A program made the position numbers and the translations under genes. Shown one piece after another: positions 41,201-51,717 of a stretch of 64,000 nt of DNA (the first letter of the stretch is position 1; each line of letters opens with the position of its first letter). The DNA lies in assembly GCA_026008535.1 (NCBI GenBank), contig BRKX01000007.1:60191001-60255000 (forward strand). The letters are read 5' to 3'. Below the pieces are notes generated by a model, which searched no databases, had not been told where the DNA came from, and was given only the letters and a program-made list of their open reading frames with translations. Source of the DNA: Perilla frutescens. Taxonomy: Eukaryota > Streptophyta > Magnoliopsida > Lamiales > Lamiaceae.

Positions 41201-43509
41201 GTTTTGGCACTGTTCTAGATTTAATCCTAGGATAAATTCGAGATACATGTTTAAATTTGATGATAAATTTATGGTGCTTAAATTTTCAGATTTAAATGTA
41301 TATGTATTTCGATTTTTTGTGTGTTTAAACTTGGATGAATTTTTTATGTATTTCGAAAATTCTAATTTTGGAAAACACTGTGATTTTCGATCCATACCTA
41401 ATTAGATTTGGAATGGTTTTTGATGTTGTCAGAATTTCCAGATTTAATTAGTGTAGGTTTCGAAATTTTATAGATTCAAATTCGGATGCAATTTTGATCT
41501 TAATCGAAAATTCGAATTTATGTTAATCTATGTAATTTTCGTCCATAGAATTATTAGATTTGGAATAGATTTTTGTTAAGTCAAAATTTCCAGATTTAAT
41601 AGGCTTAATGTTCGAAAATTTTGAGCATCAAATTTTCGAAAATTTGATGTCTTAAGTTCCCTAATTTTTGGTGTTAAATTTCCGGTCATGTTAGATAAAA
41701 TTGGAGAAGATTTTGATGAAAATCAAATTTTCAGATTTATCTAGTATGTGGTTTCGAAAATTTGGGTGTTGGATTTAGATTTTATGTATATCTTAATTTA
41801 CCTGATTTAATCTAGATAGTTTTGAAAATATAATTTTAAATTTGGAAGAATTTGAAGTGGATCAAATTTCCAGATTTAATTTATGGATATTTTCGAAAAC
41901 TATGGGTTTAAAATTGGATAAGGTAATTTTGGATATACACAAATAATTATCAAAATCCAATTGTGATAAGATTTTAAATTTGGATAAGTTTTGGAAGATT
42001 TTGGATTGGAATCAAATCTCCAAACCTTATCCTTGAAGATTTAGATTCTTATGGATAATATTTGGATTAGATTTTTGATTTATATCAATATATCCAATTA
42101 TTATTTAATTAGAGTGACTAGAAAATATTAAATAAATTTGGTGGATAATTTTAAATAATTTCCAGATTTATTTTAGTAATATTTTTGAAAAAATACAAGT
42201 TATAAATTGGTGGATAATTATTTTAATTTCCAATTTTTATCTTGTGGATAATATCGAATTAATTAATTTTTATTAATTGAAAAATTCAAATATTATTTAA
42301 TATGTCATGTTTGGATATCATGTGTTATTTTATGCTAATCATGTAATTGTGATTGTTGGATTTGTAGACTGACTTGTTTGCAGGGTTACCGACTATCATA
42401 GCTCTTTAATTATGTGATGTATGTTTTAATTTATGTTGAATGTATGATGGGTCGTATGCCGATTTGGCTACGTGTTTTTAATCCATGAGAAAATCCATGG
42501 ATTAGGTCTAAGTTTTTATTTTATGTTGTTTTAATGTAATAGAAATAAAACTGTTAGACCAAGTTATTGAGTTGTAATTTTATTCTAGATATATTAGTTT
42601 TTTTCTTTAATGAATAGATATTCTATATTGAATAAAGTTTGAAGATCAACTCAAAGAAGGAGTGTGGTACAGCTCAAGAAAGGAAGTATCACTGATTCAC
42701 GTCCCGAAATCCTAATTGGAGCAAGGATTTTCGGCGAGGCGCAGTGATGAGGGCGGCGGCCATGCCCGAGGTTCCGGAGCTGACTTTCCAGTTTTATCTC
42801 ATTCAGCAACATGAGATATAAGCCATGATAGTTGGTTTTTATTATTATTGCTTATTATGTTGTTTGAAGCATGCAATGTGTTTTATCAATTTATGTGATG
42901 TTTGCATGTTTTACAATGGGATAAAATGAAACCTCAATCTTAAATAACTAAGTGGGAGAGATTCATACCAAAGTATGTAGAAATCTCAAACGGTCTCCAT
43001 TAATCTGGTTTAATTGAGATGTGATAGACATGCGAGTTGACAATAGGTCTTCCTCCATAACGGATGTGTCATATCACTGTTATCTCTAGAAATTAAACTT
43101 CTTTATCAAGATAGTTGTAGAACACTACTAGAACAAACTGACTCCTCCAACTGGAGCAGGGAGTTCGAAATAGTGGACTTGGTACTAAGATGATGGTGTT
43201 CACACTTAGGTGTAATTTATTAATAAACGTCCACACTAACGTGGCTTATTAATTTGAAGGTTACACGACCGTGGTTATTTCCGATTATTAATTTACTTGT
43301 CATAAGGAAATTTGACTGGAGGTAAATTAAAGGTGGTTTTACCTGTTTAAGGATGAATTTTATAAACGTCCACACTAACGTGGCTTATAAGAAACATTTT
43401 TAAAATGTCGGTGGATTACATATAATTTTTTGAGGTATACGATTATATGTGAGTATCCTAAAGTTTGTGACTGTACTGCATATTTACTTTTCAGTTATTC
43501 TATATCATC
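41201..43509 (+). repeat. Long leader of the nested copia with ~140-bp degenerate repeats
   Basis: About 2.3 kb without a gene between PBS and gag. The string (tc/cc)agattta recurs near 41,439, 41,590, 41,731, 41,870, 42,020 (degenerate) and 42,162, that is every 139-151 bases, with 'tcgaaa' words between. Two exact 27-base copies of a string containing cgtccacactaacgtgg start at 43,223 and 43,362, 139 bases apart. Confidence 0.7.
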
Positions 43510-44365
43510 ATGGCACTCTCCAACCTGTCCACTATTCTCAAAGAAAACAAGTTAATCGGTGAAAATTATAATGATTGGATTCGAAACCTTAATCTTATTG
43601 TCACTGCGGAAGGACACAAATTTGTACTTGAAGAGGTATGCCCTCAGAAGCCAGATGAGGGTTCTGACGAAGCCCAAAAGGTTGCATATGATAAGTGGGT
43701 TAGGTCTAATGAGATAGCGCGCTGTTACATTCTGGTATCCATGTCGAATGTGTTGCAACATCAGCATGAACCTATGAAAACCGCTTATGATATCATGTAC
43801 AACCTTAGGCAGCTCTTCGGTCATCAGAACTGCTCGGCACGCCATTTGGTAATGAAGAAGCCAATGGATGCGAGAATGTCTGACTCCACACCTATTAGGG
43901 ATCACGTTCTGACGATGATGGGTATCTGGCTGAGATCGAGACCTTGGGTGGAGAGCTGAATGGCGATTCTCAAATCGACATTGTTCTTCATAGCCTGTCC
44001 TCGAGGTTTGAGCAATTCAGGCTGAACTTTAACATGATTAAAAGGGATGTCAGCCTGACTGAACTGCTCATGGATCTTCAGGCAGCTGAGTTACTTCAAA
44101 AAGGAAATCCGGAGGCACACCTAGCTGAAAATAGGGCGTCTTCTTCCGGTACTAAAAGGAAGAAGAAGAACGCACCCAAGAAAGCTGCAGAGGGGGTGCC
44201 TAAGGTGAAGAAGTCTAAGACTAAGATTCCTCCCGAGGAATTTAAGTCAAAGACAAAGTGTTTCAAGTGCGGCCAGCCAGGTCACTGGAAGGCGGATTAT
44301 CCTAACAAGAAAAAGAAGAAGGGTACGTCTCAAATGGCTCCGAAGCCAGCTGAAGCTATCTTGCC
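43510..44365 (+). pseudogene. Gag of the nested copia element
   Basis: The start at ATG 43,510 (MALSNLSTILKENKL) fits the usual start of UBN2-type copia gag. Recognisable parts are GENYNDWIRNL and YDIMYNLRQLF. A one-base shift near 43,922 moves to the frame that opens at 43,944 (GGELNGDSQIDIVLHSL). The zinc knuckle reads CFKCGQPGHWKADY: the last Cys of CX2CX4HX4C has become Tyr. The frame then continues by chance into the RT of the outer element, so an open frame of 295 codons (43,944-44,831) is a chimera of two elements. Confidence 0.83.
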
Positions 44366-45500
44366 CAAATGGCTCCGAAGCCATCCAACTGACAAGATAG
44401 TTGGTGATCCAAGAAGTCGAGTTCAAACCAGAAGTTCAACTGAGCATGCATTATTCACATGCATCATATCTCAAACAGAACCAGCAAACATCAAAGCAGC
44501 CTTAGAAGATTCAGACTGGATCATGGCTATGCAAGAAGAACCGAATCAGTTCATAAGAAATGACGTATGGTTTCTTGTCGATAGACCAAAAACTCAGAAG
44601 GTCATTGGTACAAAATGGGTTTTTCGCAACAAGCTTGATGAACAAGGTGTGATCACAAGAAATAAGGCAAGACTGGTAGCCAAAGGATACTCACAAAGTG
44701 AAGAGATTAATTTTGATGAGACATTCACACCAGTTGTAAGATTGGAAGCCATTAGACTGTTCCTAGCCTATGCAACTCACTTCAACTTCACAGTCTATCA
44801 AATGGATATCAAGAGTGTTTTTCTTCAATGAATGCTCAAGGAAGACGTGTATGTCGAGCAACCGCCAGGATTTGAAATTGGGGATCAAGTCTTCAAGCTG
44901 AAGAAAGCCCTCTATGGATTGAAACAAGCTCCTAGAGCATGGTATGAAACTCTCACAACATTCTTGCTGAAAAATGGGTTTCATAAGAGAGTCATTGATA
45001 GAACTCTATTCTGAATAGAACGATCAACCGAGATCTTAATGGTTCAAATTTATGTGGATGACATATTTTTTGGATCAAAAAGCAAAGATCTATGCACACG
45101 ATTCGCTCAACTAATGCAAAGCGAATTTGAGATGAGCATGATGGGAGAAATGACATTCTTCCTAGGACTCCAAGTAAAGCAGCTGAAAGATGGGATCTTT
45201 ATGAGCCAGGCCAAATACACTAAGGAGCTAGTCAAGAAGTTTGGAGTTAATAAAGGAAAAACTCTCAAGATTCCTATGAATACATCAGTTCAGCTAACTC
45301 TTGATGAAGAAGGAGAATCAGTTAGCCAAACATATTACAGAAGAATCATTGGGTCGCTACTTTATCTAATAGCTAGCCGACCAGACATCTCCTACTCAGT
45401 CGGTCTATGCGCACGGTTTCAAGCCAACCCAAAGAAAAGCCACCTTGAAGCAGCAAAGAAGATTATCAAATATCTCAAAGTAACTATAAATCTTGGAATA
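44366..45500 (+). pseudogene. Reverse transcriptase of the complete Sirevirus-like element
   Basis: Copia RT starts with IKAALEDSDWIMAMQEE and KWVFRNKLDEQG, then ARLVAKGYSQ and TFTPVVRLEAIRLFLAYA. The catalytic box is IYVDDIFFGS at 45,050-45,075. ALYGLKQAPRAWYE lies just before it. All pieces are in one frame, with TGA stops at 44,829 and 45,012 and a TAG at 45,504. Two residues of the stretch after the second stop may mark the former Tyr/Trp positions. Upstream protease and integrase are absent. Confidence 0.9.
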
Positions 45501-46031
45501 TGGTAGCCCAGAGATGACAGTTGAAGTATAATTGGTTATTCAGATTCAGACTTTAGTGGATGCAAGATCGACAGAAAAAGCACGAGTGGAACATGTCAGT
45601 TTCTTAGAAGCAAACTGATATCCTGGTTTAGCAAGAAGCAGCACTCAGTTGCCACGTCAACAACTGAAGCAGAATATGTAGCTGCGGGAAGCTGCTGTGC
45701 TCAGATACTCTGGATGAAGCAACAGTTGAAGGACTACAAAGTCGAAACTGAAGAAGTACCTATATTCTGTGACAACAATAGTACAATTGCAATATCTCAG
45801 AATCCAGTTCCTCATTCAAGAACTAAGCACATTGACATAAGACATCACTTCATCAGAGATCACATCGAGAAGAAGGACATATGTATCAAATATGTCAACA
45901 CGGAGAAGCAGATAGCTGACATCTTCACCAAACCATTGCCTGAGGCAAGGTTTATGGAGCTATGCATACAACTAGGGCTACTTGAGCTAGCATCAAAGGA
46001 TGAAGACGATCAACTAGAAGAAAAAGGCTAA
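45501..46031 (+). pseudogene. RNase H of the complete Sirevirus-like element
   Basis: In the same frame as RT: GYSDSDFSGCKIDRKSTSG, STTEAEYVAAGSC and FCDNNSTIAISQNPV, followed by HSRTKHIDIRHHFIRD and VNTEKQIADIFTKPLPE, the usual copia C-terminus. The Asp and Glu residues of the active site are visible. Stops lie at 45,504 and near 45,524. The polyprotein ends with TAA at 46,031. Confidence 0.9.
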
Positions 46032-46931
46032 GAAACCGTTCCAGCTGAAGAGAGGAACTGAACCGAAAGGCTTCAACTCATTCAAATGAGTAATTCATAA
46101 CTGAAAAGTCGTTAAACTGATCAGTTGGACACATAAGCTATCAGTTTGAAATGAAGCATGAAGCTGTGCAAAGAAAGTAAACAGAAGCTGATTAGCCTAA
46201 CTCATTAGCTCAACTGAATCATCAGTTCATTTGCTAAAACTGAGGCAAGGAGCAAGGCAGAGTTAGTCAAATGGTCTCAACTGATGATCCAGTCAGTCAA
46301 GCTAAGCATATCAGCTGCAAAATCATCAAACTGATGGAGTAATGAAAAGAACTGGCTTCAACTCAATAAGGAGACATCAGTTCAAAAACCAACTGAAGGA
46401 AAGCAGTAGAACTGAAGGATCAACTGAACTGAGAAACAGCTGAATCAAGAGTTCAAGCAATTGAGGAAGTGAGGAACTGATGAGCAAATATCTCGGTTAG
46501 AACTGATCAACATGGAGATCATCAGCTACAGTCGAAGCCAACTGATGATGTAATCAGTTTCAAGCCAAAAAGAGACAGCTAGAGAGAAAAGATAAGTTCA
46601 AAACTTTCAATAGTGGGAAAGGTAAAAACACGTGTCACTCAAATATTACCGTTGAACTCTCTCTCTCTCTCTCTCTTTCCCCACATTTATCTCCAACGGA
46701 TAGAATTGAAAGGCCAATCGACAGGTCGATTGAATCAATCCAACCGTTGACTTCCAAGCATTTGAAACGTCTCAACCGTTGGATGAACCTCACCTCTATA
46801 TATAAATAAGTCGACTGAGTCTTCAAGATAAGCGTCACACTTTTTACTGCCTACTTATCTCTCTCATTTCTAGTCAGAGCTTCTAGCCTTCTAGATCAAC
46901 TCCCCACGCCAAAATCTCTCCTTCGTAAATC
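46032..46931 (+). promoter_or_regulatory. Spacer with promoter-like block upstream of aORF1
   Basis: No gene. The first 540 bases hold about 18 AACTGA/TCAGTT hexamers. From 46,600 comes a promoter-like block: ACACGTGTCAC (46,628), CCGTT/AACGG cores (near 46,650, 46,695, 46,743 and 46,776), a CT tract (46,655-46,675), TATATATAAATA (46,797-46,808) and the ATG of aORF1 at 46,932. The same order occurs upstream of aORF1 in copy 1. Confidence 0.62.
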
Positions 46932-48232
46932 ATGACTCTATTCTCTGCCAATCCTCATCGAAGAAAGTTCAATTTCAAAATCACCAATGAAGACTCAACA
47001 GTCTTCTGCAAGGATCTGTATCATGACAAGATACTCAACAGAGACAACTTCAGAAAATTCTCCAATATTCCCAGCTATTGTGAAGGAATCATTCAGTCAA
47101 TTGAAAATTCTGGGCTGAAGACATTCACTGAGGGTACTCCTACTTAGACATATCTAGAGGCAGTTGCTGAGTTTTTCCTCAACTCAACAAACACAGAGAA
47201 CCCTCTGGAATTCAAAACAGAAGTTCGAGGACAAGAGATCTCAATCACTCCATCAGTGTTAAAAAGGCTATTTGATCTCCCAAATGAAGAAGATAATGTT
47301 GAAGAAATAGAAGTTAATGCTAAAGACTGCTACGATAGATGAGTAGCAGTTCACTTTGAGGGAAGATATCACATCAATCATTCTGTGTTCATATGTCAGA
47401 AATAAAGTACAGAATCTGTAATGCAATCTGGGAAGAAAAAAGAATCAATTGGTCTCTATACTTCTTTCGACAATTAAAGAAACTTGTCGACAGTATAGAA
47501 ACTGGAACCAAAAGCTTAGGGTGCTTTCCACAAAAGATGAATTTTCTCAACAGAGTAAGCTCCATCCTGGAGTACCTACTTCCTGATGAGATGATTAAGG
47601 AGACTCATCATCAACAGATCGATCCTGACGATTTTATCCCCAGAGTGAATACAACTGCACTATCTCCACTAATGATCAGGGAATCACAACCAAAATTAAG
47701 GCAGAAGCTAATCCCATCCACTCCAATAACAAGGGGTAAAGGGAAAGCTATAATGGTGGAGTCAGAAGTTCAATCAAACTCCGACTCAGATGATATCCTT
47801 CGCATCATTCAGAGATACAAGTCATCAAACGAAGGAGATAATGATAAAGAAGACTCTAGAAAGGATCAAACTGAGCAGAAAGCAGCTTCACCAACTCAAT
47901 CTGAGACGGTTGAGAAACCAGCTGCAAATTACCAAGATGTAGAGCATCAGCTGGATGTAGATCAAGAGACTGAAGAACATCAGCCAATAGCAGAAAAGAC
48001 TCGACGATATATCAAACAGACTAAGAAGCAGCAATCAGGCAAAGCGTCAAAACAATTCAAGAAATTGATCGAGAACATGAAAGTTCAGATAAAGCTGCTC
48101 TCTGAATCGATCCTACAACTGGAAGCATACTCTGGAACAGAAAGCTCTGAGGAAGACTCATCCAATAATGAGGACATGACAGACAGTTCCAGAAAAGCTA
48201 AAGGGAGGAAAACTGATCACAAGAAGGACTAG
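46932..48232 (+). pseudogene. aORF1 of the complete Sirevirus-like element
   Basis: The start MTLFSANPHRRKFNF aligns with the aORF1 start of copy 1. An N-terminal domain follows (AVAEFFLNSTNTEN; EISITPSVLKRLFDLP), interrupted by stops at 47,145 and 47,339. A second open piece (47,393-48,232) has the NWSLYFFRQLKKLV and RVSSILEYLLPDEM motifs, then a long charged tail with acidic Ser patches and no C-terminal RYxxW domain as in copy 1. The proteins of the two copies are clearly related but much less similar than their aORF2 parts. Confidence 0.68.
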
Positions 48233-48596
48233 TGGCTGATCAAGTTCAAACTGATTAGAAAGCCCTTAGTTTACTTCTTGTAATTCAGTTTGTCATTATC
48301 TATTTTTATATATATAAAAAGATTATCTTTTTATTTTCAAATAAATGTCGAACTTCGCATTTATTTAAATATTTTGACCGTTGCAAAACAATGACACGTT
48401 TCAAAGTCATTAAATGCCAACGACCAAAAGAGGCCAAGGGCTAATACCATTTCAACCATTAGATCTATGAGTCTGCCCAAACACTCATAAAAAGCCCTTT
48501 ATTTCAAGCCTCTTAGAAATACTCTTCCTTCACTCTCAAAAATTCTCTCTCTCTCAAGCTCTTGAAATTCCTCAAAAATCTCAGCCAATCCCAAAG
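48233..48596 (+). promoter_or_regulatory. Spacer with promoter-like block upstream of aORF2
   Basis: No gene. It contains CCGTT (48,379), ACACGTTTC (48,392), a second AACGA core, a TATA-like CATAAAAAG (48,488), a short CT tract near 48,550 and then the ATG at 48,597. The order resembles the block before aORF1, in weaker form. Confidence 0.5.
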
Positions 48597-49520
48597 ATGG
48601 CCAAATTATCTAGATCTCTAAATTCCTTCAAAGTGCAACTTATGAGAGACAAATTCCTTGATAGGAAGAAATTTCAACTGATTCTAAATGAATCAAACAA
48701 TCTGATTCTTCTGTCAAATCTTCACATGACAGGAATTCTTCACTACCTGGAAACACCACCAAAATTCTTTAGACAAGATTTGGTGAGTGAATTTTTACTC
48801 AAGCAAACTTGTCTGCAGATGGGAAGACAGTATCATCAGCTATTCAAGGATGGCTATTCCACATCACTGAAAGAACACTTGCAGAAGTGTTCGAGCTTCC
48901 ACAAGAAGGCTCATTTGTTCAAGAACTAAAGTAATTTGCATAGTCATACTGGAGAGAATGGAAAGCTTCAACCTACAACAAGCAATTCAGTTTTACAACT
49001 GCTAAAACTGACCTAAAGCCCGAGTATGGAGTTCTACTCGATATAACGAACAAAATGATGTTCGGAGCTATTGGAAGCCTAAGTCAACTCACCCAAGAGA
49101 GATACAAGGTTATGATTCACCTTGCTGAAGGGCGACAAACAAACTGGGCAGAATTCATCTTCTAACAATTCAAGCATCAAGTCATCAAGGCCTCTGACTC
49201 AAAGAACTCTGGTAAATTTGAGTCCAAGGTAGGACTTGTTCTAAGAATGAGTAAAATGCTTGAAGACCTGCTGAAGCTTCCAAATGATGAATCACTACCA
49301 TTCCTTATTCCGACTGGATTTCCAAGAAGGGAACTGCTCACCTTCAGTCACTAAGAAAGAAACGACGAACAAAGGCCAAGACGAGCAACAACACCTCAAG
49401 GAACTCAACTGTCAATGTCGTTCATTCTCCAAAATCAAAGAATGGATCACCAGTTGATTTCCAGGTTTGCTCTGATCTAGATGAGCTTATTACATTCATT
49501 GGAATCCCTCATCCGAACTG
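48597..49520 (+). pseudogene. aORF2 of the complete Sirevirus-like element (C-terminus lost)
   Basis: The start MAKLSRSLNSFKVQLMRDKF parallels the RDKF stretch of aORF1. A frameshift near 48,800 and stops near 48,929 and 49,163 break it. The middle part (LTQERYKVMIHLAEG; NWAEFIF; VLRMSKMLEDLLKL) is nearly identical to copy 1 at 11,728-12,000. It ends at about 49,517 in the sequence before the C-terminal domain, which copy 1 retains; here the promoter region of aORF3 follows immediately, so the C-terminal domain was deleted. Confidence 0.68.
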
Positions 49521-49643
49521 AATATATTTATGTAAGGAGATGAAGACTCCGATCATCTGCAAACTCAATCTCCTCCTTGCTTTGATAACTTGCAAAGTCT
49601 CTCTACACACTTGCATATCTAACAACACCATCTTTTTACAGAA
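49521..49643 (+). promoter_or_regulatory. Leader of aORF3 with TATA-like box
   Basis: A TATA-like GAATATATTTATG lies at 49,520-49,532, followed by a C/T-rich leader and the ATG at 49,644. There is no clear AACGG cluster here, probably because it was lost with the end of aORF2. Confidence 0.4.
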
Positions 49644-51334
49644 ATGAAGCTTTCATTTCAGATGGTAGATGCCAATCTGCTTATTAAGAAGCTGAAGAAA
49701 GATAAGACTCTTAATCTAGAGTATCTTAACGCACGTCTCGGCTCCGACAACTTTCAAAAAATTTATAGGCCATTGGAGGAAACTGGACTGCTGCCATTCT
49801 TGACAATTGTGCCACTCAAGAATATACCTTCCCGTGTTGCGGAGTTCTACTACAACGCAACCATCTCCGGCAAAAACATCATCTCCACCGTCCAAAACAA
49901 AGAGATCACAGTGACAAAAGCAACGATGATGTCTGCACTTCTCCTCCCCGGCGAAGGCCCAGACGTGATGGAACTGGAACTACCATGCAAATATGAACTG
50001 TGGGGTATTTGGAAATACCCTCACATACACCGTCATGACTGCGCACACAGGCTGAAGGAAAGCCTTCCCAATGAGATCATCCAACTTCTGGATATCACCG
50101 GTCATATCCTGCATGGGAACTTTGAGACAGTCCAATTCTCGGACGTCAAAGCCCATCTAACGGCCGCTCTCTACTTCGGATATAAAGCCGATTGGGCCTC
50201 CTTTATTCTTGCTCAACTACGAGCAAATGTCAAGCGAGCAGCATATGATCCATCAACTGGCTCATTTCGAGAAAAAGTTGGGTTTATGAGTCACATAAGC
50301 CACATCATTAAAATCTAGTTTGATGAGATCATTCCAACTGGTGAACCGATCAAACGAAGGGACATGCTCCCTACCATCTACAGCAATCCAATCTTGAAGA
50401 GATCCCACCAACCAGGAACTCCCGACTTAAGTCGTGAAAAGCAACTGGTGGTCGCCCATGCCAGCTCCTTAGAACAACGGCAACTGATGATTGAGAATGA
50501 GCCCCTCTCTAGACTGAGTGATCAGTTTACAATACCAGCCAGCTCACAACCTCTACCAGTCCATCGTGTTTCAATTGAGGATGAGTTTGAGGCAGTTCTA
50601 GACCATCAGCTGAGAAGCTGCTTCGGTCTCATTGAGGGCACCGATCCCTCCCTATTTGAGCAACTGAAACGGTACCTCCAGTACCACATCTGGCGATTCC
50701 AACTCGATGAGGCCACAATGTTCCACCTCATCAGCACTCGTGGATCCCTCTTCTGGATCAACGAAGGAGAATGGAGTAGACAATGGATGAACCATCCACT
50801 CTCCTCACCGGCAATGCTCTCGGAGATAATGGATTCGATGATCAAAAGAATCCATCTTAGTGTACCAACTGATGCTCATCTCCCCGACAACGAACCAGCC
50901 AACTCCTCCTGCACTCCATTTCTCGAAGATCCACCAATCGCTACAACCGATGAGATCTTCACCAGCTTGGCCTCCATGGACTTCAGAGAGCAAGAACTCT
51001 CTCAACATACTGATCATGGTCAGTTCATGACAACTGAAGAAGACTATGCATGGTTCTTCTCGCTCATGCCAATTCCTTTAGTTCCCTTAGTCTATGATGA
51101 CAATTTGCCAACAGCCTTCACATTCTTGCCAAATCTAGCAATACCATCGTGCGATCCACCCCAGCTTTTGGATGATGCAAAAAAGGGGGAACATAAGTAT
51201 GATGATGAAAACTTAACTCTTTAGGATCAAATCCAAAGAGAAATACATCATGAGGAGGAAGCAGCTCAACTTCAGGGGGAAGCTTGGAGAAAATTTGGAG
51301 CTCAAGAAAGAGGAGAATCAAGCAGGAAGAGATG
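49644..51334 (+). pseudogene. aORF3 of the complete Sirevirus-like element (two in-frame stops)
   Basis: The frame opens at ATG 49,644 and is interrupted only by TAG at 50,316 and TAG at 51,222; it can be read to about 51,334. N-terminal domain: GSDNFQKIYRPLEETGLLPF, SRVAEFYYNATISGKN and EITVTKATMMSALLLPGEG; then DWASFILAQLRANVKRA. A linker is followed by the C-terminal domain DPSLFEQLKRYLQYHIWRF and RGSLFWINEGEWSRQW, then an acidic tail. It is a paralogue of aORF1 and aORF2 by domain order. No transmembrane segment or known enzymatic motif is seen. It lies just upstream of the PPT. Confidence 0.72.
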
Positions 51335-51703
51335 AAGCAATTAAAGAAGAGAAGTAGTTCTAACTTTCTTTCAACAGATGATTTGATATGATTTTGATCC
51401 ATACTTTATACTTGCTCTATTACATGCCTAAATGAGAATAAACTCTAATACATGAATTTTGAATGCTCTGATACTCGGACAATCATGCACTAATTACTCA
51501 AAATGAAAGCATGACTGAAAGCATGACTAAAATGAAAATATATTTTGAATGCTCTGATACTTGAATTTCATGAATGCTCTGATACTTGAATTTAATGTTC
51601 TAACATGCTCTGATTTCAAGAATTTGCCTAAGCAAACTACAGCATGTCTATCAAACGAACTTTTACAGTTTTTCCATCATCATTGACAAGGTTTTGAGAT
51701 CAT
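51335..51703 (+). other. Spacer between aORF3 and the 3' LTR
   Basis: No gene. It has three copies of 'gaatgctctgatac' type strings at about 51,460-51,590, and further 'tgctctgat' words, forming a short degenerate repeat. It leads into the polypurine tract. Confidence 0.6.
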
Positions 51704-51716
51704 CAAAAGGGGGAAA
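51704..51716 (+). promoter_or_regulatory. Polypurine tract of the complete Sirevirus-like element
   Basis: AAAAGGGGGAAA lies directly before the 3' LTR start TGTTAGG at 51,718. It is the expected primer for plus-strand synthesis. Confidence 0.88.
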
Positions 51717-51717
51717 T

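Larger units (their letters stand above)
39762..44365 (+). mobile_element. Nested Ty1/copia element, 5' half (LTR, leader, gag)
   Basis: The LTR begins TGTTGG at 39,762 and ends CCAACA at 41,184, followed by PBS TGGTATCAGAGCGG (41,187-41,200). A long non-coding leader and a gag ORF follow. The element stops at about 44,350-44,365, where outer-element RT sequence resumes; its protease, integrase, RT, RNase H and 3' LTR are deleted. The insertion point lies after CAAAG (39,757-39,761), and copy 1 shows the uninterrupted target (7,961-7,976). The gag is of the UBN2/copia type; lineage not determined. Confidence 0.87.

Noticed and set aside
46932..51334. Calling the additional ORFs envelope proteins
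   Set aside because: No signal peptide, hydrophobic fusion segment or C-terminal membrane anchor is visible; they are better described as unknown additional ORFs.
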